Source: Planctomycetaceae bacterium
Lineage (GTDB): Bacteria; Planctomycetota; Planctomycetia; Planctomycetales; Planctomycetaceae
DNA length: 64,000 bases
Assembly (NCBI GenBank): GCA_020850695.1
Contig: JADZEF010000086.1
Span: 1 to 64,000, forward strand
Reading direction: 5' to 3'
Shown here: piece after piece, positions 46,091 to 53,243 of the stretch
Position numbering within the stretch: position 1 is the stretch's first letter
Layout: each line of letters starts with the position of its first letter
Program-made: the position numbers and the translations under genes
Notes under the pieces: model-generated
Databases searched by the model: none
Seen by the model: the letters and a program-made list of their open reading frames with translations, nothing else
Told to the model about the DNA's origin: nothing

Positions 46091-47653
46091 TCATGCCGCC
46101 ATTTCGCCGCTGGCGGCCTGCCGGGGGAGATGGATGTGGAACGTGCTTCCCTTGCCGGCCCCTTCGCTCAGGGCCTCGATCGTTCCGCCATGCTCGCTGA
46201 TGATGCGGTGGCTGATGGAGAGGCCGAGCCCTGTTCCTTTGCCGTCCTTCCGCTGCGTGAAGAAGGGCTCGAATAGGTTGTCGATCACCTCGGGTGTCAT
46301 TCCGCACCCCTGGTCCTGGAATGACAGGATCACCTGGTCGGTCTGCTCGGTGATGCGGATCTTGAGAACGCCCCCGGGGTCCATCGCTTCGAGGGCGTTG
46401 GAGACGAAGTTGAGAATGACCTGCTTGAGCTCGGGTCCGTTCACGCAGACGGGGCAGGGGCCCTTGGGGAAGAACTCGATCTTGCGGTCGCGGAACTTGC
46501 TGAGGTGGCTGACGAGCGAGAGGACCTCGGTCGTGAGCGTCACGAGGTCGAAGCGGCCGCGGGCGCTGTCCTGCCCGCGGGCGAAGTTGAGCAGTTTCGC
46601 GGTGATGTCTTTGCAGCGTAGCGACTCGCTGCGGATCATGGCGAGGTACTGCTTGACGATCTGAACGTCGGTGGGGTCGGCCTTCGCGAGGAACTCGTCG
46701 GTGCGGCCGTCGAGCGACTCGGCCGCGATGGTGATGGCCTGCAGCGGGGTGTTGATTTCGTGGGCGACGCCGGCGGCGAGGAAGCCGAGCCCGGCGAGAC
46801 GTTCCGAGCGGACGAGCTGCTTGCTGCGCTCGCGGACCTGACGGTCGAGGTCGGTCTGAATCTCCTGGAAGCGGGCGGTCATCTTGTTGAAGGCTTCGGC
46901 GAGCTCTCCCATTTCGTCGTCGGTGTCGAGGTCGACCCGGTAGTTGAAGTCTCCCTGGGCGACGCGGAGCGCTCCGTGATGCAACGTCGAGAGGGGCGAG
47001 AAGACTGCCTGGTAGGCATAGCTGGCCAGCAGACCGAACAGCAGGATGCTGGCTCCGGCCGACCACCACAGGAACTTCTGCCGCGACCGATACACTTTGC
47101 GGGCGGACTGGAGCTTTTCGTTGAGTCCCCATTGGTAGTCGGGCACCGAGATTGCGATGGAGAGGAGCTCGAGCACCTGGCCGTGCATTTCGTGGAGCGT
47201 CTCGGTGTAGTTCGGGCTGGTCGACAACCCTTCTTTGGATCGATCGAGCTTGTCGAGCCCTTCACGGATTTTTTGAAGCAACTGCAGCGTGACGTCCTGC
47301 TTCGCGTCGAAGTATTTGATCGGCGGCAGACGATCGAGCTTTCGCTCGTAGGACTGGATTCGGGTCCGCGTCATCTGGAGCTGGTCGGCGAATTTCTGCT
47401 GCTGCAACTGCTTGATGCGCTGAGTCGGCGGTTTGCCCCCATGGGCGAACAGCAGAGGCTGCGACAGCGCGCCGATGGCAGCGACGAGATCCTCGCCGCG
47501 CGGGGCTTCACTGATGCTGAACTCGAGGTCGACAACGACCTGCTTGTACGACGACATCCCGGAGAGTCCGCCCACGGCGAGGACGAACAGCATCACGAGA
47601 ACGAACGCAAGCCCGACCGCCATCTTGCGGCGAATGGTGCGAGTGAAGAGCAC
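46091..47653 (-). CDS. Transmembrane sensor histidine kinase
   Basis: 520 residues, GTG start with GGGAGG upstream. TM1 at about 11-30, a helical periplasmic sensor of about 165 residues, TM2 at about 195-217, a HAMP segment (SPLSTLHHGALRVAQGDF), a coiled coil, HisKA with phospho-acceptor His298 in AAGVAHEINTPLQ, and the HATPase domain with N box (NFVSNALEAM), G1 (DQGCGM) and G2 (GKGTGLGLSIS). No response regulator gene is nearby, so its partner is unknown. Confidence 0.93.
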   Translation of the reverse strand: MLFTRTIRRKMAVGLAFVLVMLFVLAVGGLSGMSSYKQVVVDLEFSISEAPRGEDLVAAIGALSQPLLFAHGGKPPTQRIKQLQQQKFADQLQMTRTRIQSYERKLDRLPPIKYFDAKQDVTLQLLQKIREGLDKLDRSKEGLSTSPNYTETLHEMHGQVLELLSIAISVPDYQWGLNEKLQSARKVYRSRQKFLWWSAGASILLFGLLASYAYQAVFSPLSTLHHGALRVAQGDFNYRVDLDTDDEMGELAEAFNKMTARFQEIQTDLDRQVRERSKQLVRSERLAGLGFLAAGVAHEINTPLQAITIAAESLDGRTDEFLAKADPTDVQIVKQYLAMIRSESLRCKDITAKLLNFARGQDSARGRFDLVTLTTEVLSLVSHLSKFRDRKIEFFPKGPCPVCVNGPELKQVILNFVSNALEAMDPGGVLKIRITEQTDQVILSFQDQGCGMTPEVIDNLFEPFFTQRKDGKGTGLGLSISHRIISEHGGTIEALSEGAGKGSTFHIHLPRQAASGEMAA

Positions 47654-47770
47654 GACGACCTCCCTGTCCGCGGGCCGCGACGCACCGGCTCAATCATGGA
47701 GCCCCCGACGCGGCCGATTCTGTCCGGAAGTTTAGCGGGATCGGGCAAGCGGGGAAATTGCAGTTTGCAA

Positions 47771-47857
47771 AGTGGGTAGTGGGTAGCCAGAAGGAGCTGG
47801 CAGTTCGCTCTTTTGCTTTTCTGGCTCCCCACTATCCACTACTAACTATCCACTATT
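47771..47857. repeat. Inverted repeat overlapping the PP2C stop codon
   Basis: Left arm GTGGGTAGTGGGTAGCCAGAA (47773-47792 core) and right arm 47820-47857 (reverse: AGTGGATAGTGGGGAGCCAG). An inner GGAGC...GCTCC pairing extends the structure. The stop codon of the PP2C gene (47853-47855) lies inside the right arm. Confidence 0.75.
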
Positions 47858-49169
47858 CCCCCTTGCCCGTGGCAGTCTTTTTCCACCGCGCCTCGTGGTG
47901 CTGCTGTCGGCGCTGTGAGTGGACGCCCAGCATCAGAGCGTCGATCGCCTTGGCATATTCGCGGAAGGCCCGAGGATTGTCGCCGGCCGCGGCCGCTTCC
48001 TGCGCTTTCTTGAAGGCCTCGTCGTGCCGGGCGCGGTCGACGGTCCAGCCCTCTTCGTCGACCGTTCGCAGGAGTTCGGCTTCGATGGCGGCGACCAGCG
48101 TCAGGAACTTCTTGTTGAGCTTGGCCGATGCCGTGCGATAGGGGCGCCAGAGCGTAGTGCGGGAATCGTCGTTGATGTGGATTTCGGTGCGGGGGTGGCG
48201 ACGCGAATAGAACCAGCCCAGGATGCAGCCCGCGAGAAACCCAAAGCCCGCGACGATGCTGCCCGGCACGACGTTCCCGAGAATGGCGGAGGCGACCCCC
48301 AGCACGAAGATGAGGGCGACAACCCAGAAGCCCGCCAGCCACCAGGCGTTCGACGGTTCCGGCTGATTGAGCAGGATCGGCATGTCCGTCGTGGAGCCGG
48401 CCCCTTGCGGGAGGTCGCCAACGCGGACGATGACCACCGTGATGTTGTCGGAGCCGCCCCGCAGGTTCGCGAGATTCACCAGCAATCGGCACGCTTCGCC
48501 GGGGGGAAGCTCGCGGACAATCTGCCCGATCTCGGGATCGGCGACGTGTCCGGTGAGACCGTCCGAACAGAGCAGAAACGTATCGCCCGGCAGGACGGGG
48601 AAAGGGCCCTCGACGTCGACTTTCACCGTCGGCTCGGGCCCCAGCGAGCGTGTGATGACGTTCCGCGGCTCGAAGAGATAAATGTCTTCGGGTTTCATCT
48701 TCCCCTGCCGCAGCAACTCCCATTGCAGGCTGTGGTCGAAGCTGAGCTGGTCGATCCGATCATCGCGCACGCGATAGACGCGGCTGTCGCCGACGTGGCC
48801 AATGACGGCCCCCTCAGAGCAAAGGACCAGGGCGGAGCAGGTCGTTCCCATCCGCTCGAAATCGCGGTTCATCGAGCCACGCTCGTTGATGGCGGCGTTC
48901 GCCTTCTCGAGGGCATCCTTGATGGCGGGAGCGATCTCGGCGTCGCGGGTTTTGTAGTAGACGTGCGGGACGGTGTCGGCGGCGATTTTGCTGGCGAGTT
49001 CGCCGACCGCGTGCCCGCCCATGCCGTCGGCTACGAGAAAGAGATGCCCGCGCTGGCGGAAGTCGAGCTGTTCGGCGCAGACCTGCACGGCCAGCGAGTC
49101 CTGGTTGTTCCGACGGCGAAAACCGATATCGGTGATCGACGCGTATTGAACGGGCTGCTCCCAGCGCAT
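47853..49169 (-). CDS. PP2C-type Ser/Thr protein phosphatase with membrane segments
   Basis: 438 residues. Phosphatase domain 1-240 with metal ligands in NNQD (Asp24) and VADGMGGH (Asp48), GDSRVYRV, SDGLTGHV and GGSDNITVVIV. Two hydrophobic segments (about 280-325, WVVALIFVLGVASAIL and GFGFLAGCILGWF) place it in the membrane, followed by a cytoplasmic helical tail with TPR-like AAAAGDNPRAFREYAKAID. Probably reverses Hanks-type kinase signalling; no kinase gene is nearby. ATG 49169 preferred to TTG 49181. The final codons run into an inverted repeat. Confidence 0.92.
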   Translation of the reverse strand: MRWEQPVQYASITDIGFRRRNNQDSLAVQVCAEQLDFRQRGHLFLVADGMGGHAVGELASKIAADTVPHVYYKTRDAEIAPAIKDALEKANAAINERGSMNRDFERMGTTCSALVLCSEGAVIGHVGDSRVYRVRDDRIDQLSFDHSLQWELLRQGKMKPEDIYLFEPRNVITRSLGPEPTVKVDVEGPFPVLPGDTFLLCSDGLTGHVADPEIGQIVRELPPGEACRLLVNLANLRGGSDNITVVIVRVGDLPQGAGSTTDMPILLNQPEPSNAWWLAGFWVVALIFVLGVASAILGNVVPGSIVAGFGFLAGCILGWFYSRRHPRTEIHINDDSRTTLWRPYRTASAKLNKKFLTLVAAIEAELLRTVDEEGWTVDRARHDEAFKKAQEAAAAGDNPRAFREYAKAIDALMLGVHSQRRQQHHEARWKKTATGKGE

Positions 49170-49435
49170 GGAATCGAACAACCGTTGAGGGGCGGGCAGC
49201 GAGGAGTCGGAACGAGGATGAGGCGTGGGGTGGCGGTCGTGGTTTCACACCTCAAGGGACGACTGACGTCGGCCAGCGTGAGAAACGTCGAACCCGGGGA
49301 TGAGTCAACGCGTCCCCGCGTCCCCCGAGCCGGCCACACCTTCCTAATTCTATCGCTCGTCCCTATTTGCGGCCAACAAGACGGCCGGTGCGATCGTCGG
49401 TCTTCTCGCTGGTTCCGTGTCATCTCAGGAGAATT

Positions 49436-49499
49436 GTCGTTGGTCGTTGATCATTTCAAAAAATGATCAATGATCAACGGCCAATGACCAACGACCAAT
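49436..49499. repeat. Inverted repeat of short words (TTGGTCGTTGATCATT)
   Basis: Left arm 49439-49456, right arm 49461-49498 in which the ATGATCA and CAATGACCAACGACCAA words are repeated. Lies in the divergent spacer between PP2C and the PEGA lipoprotein. Confidence 0.75.
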
Positions 49500-49665
49500 C
49501 GGCCTGGCTGGATGTCTTCCCATGGCCCCCGTTTTCTGGTCTTGGCGGACCGGCGCGCTCGCGATACATTCCCCGCCCCGTCCAGCGGCCGTTCCGCGCC
49601 GATCGTTCCCCTTTCCTCGAATCGTCCTGCCGTCCATGACGGTTTCCCGACCTCAACCCGAAGCC

Positions 49666-50088
49666 ATGAGCCGGCGGTCGTCCCTGCGGACGATGGCCCT
49701 GGCCGCGATGGCGCTGGCGGTCTGCCTGCTGCAGACGGGTTGCGTCTTCCGGCGGATGACCGTCCGCTCGGACCCGCCCGGCGCGCTGGTGCTGGTCGAT
49801 GGGCAGGAGATCGGCTACACGCCCTGCTCGATGGACTTCACCTATTACGGGACGCGTGAAATCAAGCTGGTGAAGGATGGATACGAAACGCTGACGGTGA
49901 TGCAGAAGCTGCAGGCCCCGTGGTATCAGTACCCCGTCGTCGAGTTCTTCGCCGACAATCTTTCGCCCCACAAGATCACGAACCGTCACGAGTTCAGCTA
50001 CCGGCTCCAGCCACAGGCGATCGTCCCGACCCAGGAACTCCTCGATCGGGCCAACTCGCTCCGCTCGGATACGCAGGTCGGACCGTAG
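49666..50088 (+). CDS. PEGA-domain lipoprotein
   Basis: 140 residues. Lipoprotein signal MALAAMALAVCLLQTGC with the lipidated Cys near residue 26, then one PEGA domain (MTVRSDPPGALVLVDGQEIGYTPCSMDFTYYGTREIKLVKDGYE), which is a short beta fold thought to bind surface polymers. Start ATG 49666 was preferred to ATG 49636 for signal-peptide length; both fit. Convergent with manA. Confidence 0.85.
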   Translation: MSRRSSLRTMALAAMALAVCLLQTGCVFRRMTVRSDPPGALVLVDGQEIGYTPCSMDFTYYGTREIKLVKDGYETLTVMQKLQAPWYQYPVVEFFADNLSPHKITNRHEFSYRLQPQAIVPTQELLDRANSLRSDTQVGP

Positions 50089-50140
50089 TCGCGTGGCGCG
50101 AAACGATCCCAGTGAAATGTCGAGCCGGCATTCGGCGCGG

Positions 50141-51112
50141 TCAGCGCTCGGGCAGAAAGGCGTCCAGCAGGGCGACCGGTTCCGAAGGTTGGATTTCGAT
50201 CGTTCCGCGCGCCGCACAGGCGAGCAGTGTTTTCCCCGGTCCGGCCTGAAACGACTCGTCGCCGCAACACACGCGTGCGGAGCCCTCCAGCACCATCAGC
50301 ACGTGGAAGCGGTTGTCGGGCGGAATCTCACAGGGTTCGCTTGCGGTGTGGCGGGCGATGACGAAGTAAGGAGATCGCACGAGTTCGTGCGTCGGTTGCG
50401 ATGAATCGGCGCTCGATCGGACCGGGTCGACCGGCCCGCGGTCGAAATCGATACAGGCGAGCGACTCTTCGACGTGAAGCGGCCTCGGCTTGCCGTCGGT
50501 TCCCACGCGGCCCCAGTCGTGCAGGCGGAACGTGATGTCGCTCGACTGCTGCACTTCGGCGAGCAGAATGCCTTCGCCGATCGCGTGAACGGTGCCCGCC
50601 GGAATGAAGACGCAATCGCCCGATTTCACCGGGAACGAGTGCAGAGCCGCTTCGATGGATCCGTCACGCAAACGCCCCGCCAATGTTTCCCGGTCGACCC
50701 CCGGCTTCAGTCCCGCATACAGCCGGCTACCCGGCGCAGCATCGAGGATGACCCACGCTTCGGTCTTTCCATTTTCGAGCGGATTGATCTGCCGGGCCTG
50801 TTCATCGTTCGGATGAACTTGAAGCGACAGCCGGTCGGACGCGTCGAGGAACTTGATGAGAAGCGGGAATTGCGTGAGGCCCGCATGCTGGCCGAACAGC
50901 GCGGCATTCTCGTCACGCACCAGTTCCGCCAGGGTACGGCCGATCCAGGGGCCGGAAGCGACCATGCTCTGATCGACGCCATGGTCACACACTTCCCAGC
51001 TTTCGGCGGCGTCGTTCGCATCGCCGATGGGCTTGTTGAGTTGCGTGCCGAGGCGCGTCCCTCCCCAGCGGATGCGCTTGATGAGTGGCTGGAAGTCGAG
51101 GAGTGCGGGCAT
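50141..51112 (-). CDS. manA: Mannose-6-phosphate isomerase, class I
   Basis: 323 residues, short form of the family. Interconverts fructose 6-phosphate and mannose 6-phosphate for mannose use or GDP-mannose synthesis. Cupin metal site: QVHPND (His100), KTEAWVIL (Glu), and AGTVHAIGEGILLAEVQQSSDITFRLHDWGR. ATG 51112 chosen over TTG 51124; there is no good Shine-Dalgarno, and an inverted repeat starts 16 bp upstream. Confidence 0.95.
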   Translation of the reverse strand: MPALLDFQPLIKRIRWGGTRLGTQLNKPIGDANDAAESWEVCDHGVDQSMVASGPWIGRTLAELVRDENAALFGQHAGLTQFPLLIKFLDASDRLSLQVHPNDEQARQINPLENGKTEAWVILDAAPGSRLYAGLKPGVDRETLAGRLRDGSIEAALHSFPVKSGDCVFIPAGTVHAIGEGILLAEVQQSSDITFRLHDWGRVGTDGKPRPLHVEESLACIDFDRGPVDPVRSSADSSQPTHELVRSPYFVIARHTASEPCEIPPDNRFHVLMVLEGSARVCCGDESFQAGPGKTLLACAARGTIEIQPSEPVALLDAFLPER

Positions 51113-51127
51113 TTGGCAGTCCAAGGC

Positions 51128-51251
51128 GGAGGATTGAGGGATGGAGAGATTGAGGGACAGAGAGAGGGATTCCGCCGATCACGAAGTCGGTTGAACGTTC
51201 TTTCCCACAATCCCTCTGTCTCTCCGTCCCTCAATCCTCCCTGGATTCAGT
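51128..51251. repeat. Inverted repeat of GAGGGA/GGATTGAGGGA words upstream of manA
   Basis: Left arm 51128-51170 (GAGGATTGAGGGATGGAGAG...), right arm 51209-51251 (reverse: GGAGGATTGAGGGACGGAGAG). The arms match with one or two short indels. It occupies the manA promoter region. Confidence 0.75.
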
Positions 51252-51394
51252 TTGTCATGAACGGCAGCGCGTGTTATAACCTCGCACTTGTTTCATCGGC
51301 AGGCAGGGACGCCCTCGATGGAGTCCCTTCCGGGAACCGGACTTCCCGGATGAGTACGGTCGAAGACTGCATAGCATTCGTACGGAGACCATGC

Positions 51395-51598
51395 ATGCCG
51401 GAACAGGAATTCAACCTCCGGGTCGGCGAGACGCTTCGCATTGGCGATTACCTCGTGACCGTGGTGGATGTGGAAAATGGCGGAGTGGGCGAAGTCGCCT
51501 TCCAGATTCAATCGGGCTCTGCCGGAGTCCTGGTGGGAACCGACGACTTCCTGAGTGTCCCTCGCGAACGAGACCGACTCCGCGCCCTCGCGAAGTAG
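51395..51598 (+). CDS. Small CsrA-like beta protein
   Basis: 67 residues, GGAG 8 bases before ATG 51395. The run LRVGETLRIGDYLVTVVDVENGGVGEVAFQI has the spacing of the N-terminal strands of CsrA (GExIxIGDxIxVxVxxV), followed by a short tail FLSVPRERDRLRALAK that could be the C-terminal helix. The typical CsrA VxVxREEI block is not obvious, so it may be a distant relative or merely a similar small barrel. No transmembrane segment. Confidence 0.6.
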   Translation: MPEQEFNLRVGETLRIGDYLVTVVDVENGGVGEVAFQIQSGSAGVLVGTDDFLSVPRERDRLRALAK

Positions 51599-51826
51599 CT
51601 CGGCCGGCTCGAGTGCAGTCGTCGGCGCCTGTCGTGGTCGTCCTTCTGCGACGTGTGGAACCCTTCTGCGCGCATCGAGCAGCGCATGAACCGATCGGGC
51701 TTCATTCGACGCGCGCCCGGGTTCTGACCGGCACGTCCGAACCAGCGGCAGATTGGGCCACTCGATGTGTGACGGCAGCGGGGCGGGGGGTGCCCCGCCT
51801 CACGATCGAACCGCCGACGCGGCAGG

Positions 51827-52201
51827 CTAGGCGTTCACCTTCTTCAGCAGATGCGCCACCGCCTCGCGCGACGTGCCGGCGATCTTCCACAGCTTGTCGA
51901 GATTCGTGATCTCGATGACTTCGCGGCAATACGGGGTCAAGCTGCTGATGGCGAATTCGCCCTTGCGGGCGTGCAGCCGGTTCCAGGCGCGGAACAGGAC
52001 CTCAATGAAGGCCGAGCCGAAAAACTTCGTGTGCGCCATGTCGAGCACGACGAAGGGCGGGTTCGCCCCGTCGACCGCCTTCAGGAGGCTTTCGCGCAGC
52101 TCGTCCAGGCCGTGTTCATCCAGGCTCTCATATTCGGGCCCCAGATGAATCACGGTGATTCCGTCTTCGACGGTGACGGTCGGCTTGCGCGAAATAGGCA
52201 T
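51827..52201 (-). CDS. STAS-domain protein (anti-anti-sigma type)
   Basis: 124 residues. Single STAS domain: TVTVEDGITVIHLG, DGANPPFVVLDMAHTKFFGSAFIEVLFRAW, FAISSLTPYCREVIEITNLDKLWKI. The phosphorylated serine position is Ser in FFGSAF (usually DxSG). Such proteins bind anti-sigma kinases and are controlled by SpoIIE-type phosphatases such as the one at 19312. No anti-sigma gene is adjacent. ATG 52201 chosen; an upstream frame to 52327 lacks signal. Confidence 0.88.
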   Translation of the reverse strand: MPISRKPTVTVEDGITVIHLGPEYESLDEHGLDELRESLLKAVDGANPPFVVLDMAHTKFFGSAFIEVLFRAWNRLHARKGEFAISSLTPYCREVIEITNLDKLWKIAGTSREAVAHLLKKVNA

Positions 52202-52398
52202 GTCAGTGTGACTGAGCGGGAGGCCGGACCTCACGGCGAGAAAACCAGTCCGTGTGGAGGAACCGTGAGGAAGGTTCGACTGCCGGCCGGAGCGGCAGCG
52301 ACGACCGTGCATCGTACTCCGCGCCACTCAGGTGTCAACGGGGAGCGCCGCGCGTACTCTTCGGGCCGGCCTGAAACACCGGGTCGCGGGGAGCGCGA

Positions 52399-52800
52399 TC
52401 ACCACACTCCTTCCGCCGTCAGCGCCCCGCGCAGCGCGACTCGATGCGGAAGATTCATGGCCAGGCAAGCGACTGTCCCTCGGCCGGTCGGGGTCGTCCC
52501 TTCGATGCGTGCGCCAACTCTTTCAAAATGCTCTTCCCAGGACTCTTTCCGAGGATTGAACAAGGGGACGATTCGACCTTCGGAGTCTTGCCAGTCGACT
52601 CCCGCAAGGTTGGGCCCTTTGTGGTTGTTGCAGGCGAGACATGCCCAGGCCAGGTTGTCGAGCGTCGAGGGGCCTCCGTGTTGCTGAGCGATGACGTGAT
52701 CGATCTGGAACGGAAGCGGAACGAATTCGTCGGGAATTCTGCAATACTCGCAACGACCACCGGCGCGGGCACGCACGGCTTCCAAGTGGGGCGAGACCAT
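52399..52800 (-). CDS. HNH endonuclease-like protein
   Basis: 133 residues. GGRCEYCRIPDEFVPLPFQIDHVIAQQHGG and LDNLAWACLACNNHKGPNLAG supply both CxxC zinc pairs and the DH...N catalytic beta-beta-alpha-metal core. It is a widespread stand-alone type. Its start is 4 bp after the stop of the small gene upstream, so the two are translated together. Function unknown. Confidence 0.9.
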   Translation of the reverse strand: MVSPHLEAVRARAGGRCEYCRIPDEFVPLPFQIDHVIAQQHGGPSTLDNLAWACLACNNHKGPNLAGVDWQDSEGRIVPLFNPRKESWEEHFERVGARIEGTTPTGRGTVACLAMNLPHRVALRGALTAEGVW

Positions 52801-52803
52801 GAG

Positions 52804-53082
52804 TCAGGCGTCCGCGCTCTGGCGGAGGGAAATCCGGGCCTTTGACTGAAGGATACCGATCATGTGTCCTACCCGTTCATAACTGTCGAGTTCCTGCTGC
52901 TCGATCGGCGCGAGGTGTCCGGCTCGAGCTTTGGCAGAAAGCTCGTTCATCCGTGCGACGTCCTCTTCACTGAACGTCAGGCTGAGGAGCGACCGCGCGG
53001 CATCCGCCGAGAGAGTCGGCTGCTCGGGGCGAACGACACGGCTGAAGAGATCAAACTCGTCGGGTGCGGTGAGTGTGGTCAT
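52804..53082 (-). CDS. Small helical partner of the HNH protein
   Basis: 92 residues from ATG 53082. The C-terminal half (SLTFSEEDVARMNELSAKARAGHLAPIEQQELDSYERVGHMIGILQSKARISL) is a pattern I recall in small genes that precede HNH genes in many phyla. Probably cytoplasmic and helical. Its tight linkage to the HNH gene suggests a functional pair, possibly a toxin-antitoxin-like or nuclease-regulator unit, which is not demonstrated. Confidence 0.8.
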   Translation of the reverse strand: MTTLTAPDEFDLFSRVVRPEQPTLSADAARSLLSLTFSEEDVARMNELSAKARAGHLAPIEQQELDSYERVGHMIGILQSKARISLRQSADA

Positions 53083-53243
53083 AGGTCTATGATAGCGAAG
53101 ACCGCGACCTGTCAGATACGCCCACTTTGCGGAAATCGCTGCGTGACGTCTTTCCTCCGCCGTGGTATGCTTCCGTTCAACACATCCAAGGCCCGGTCGC
53201 GGCCTTGAAATCTGGTCCCTGACGGTGGGCAAGGGTGCGTCTT

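Noticed and set aside
47919-49466. 515-residue plus-strand open frame
   Set aside because: Mirror frame of the PP2C phosphatase.
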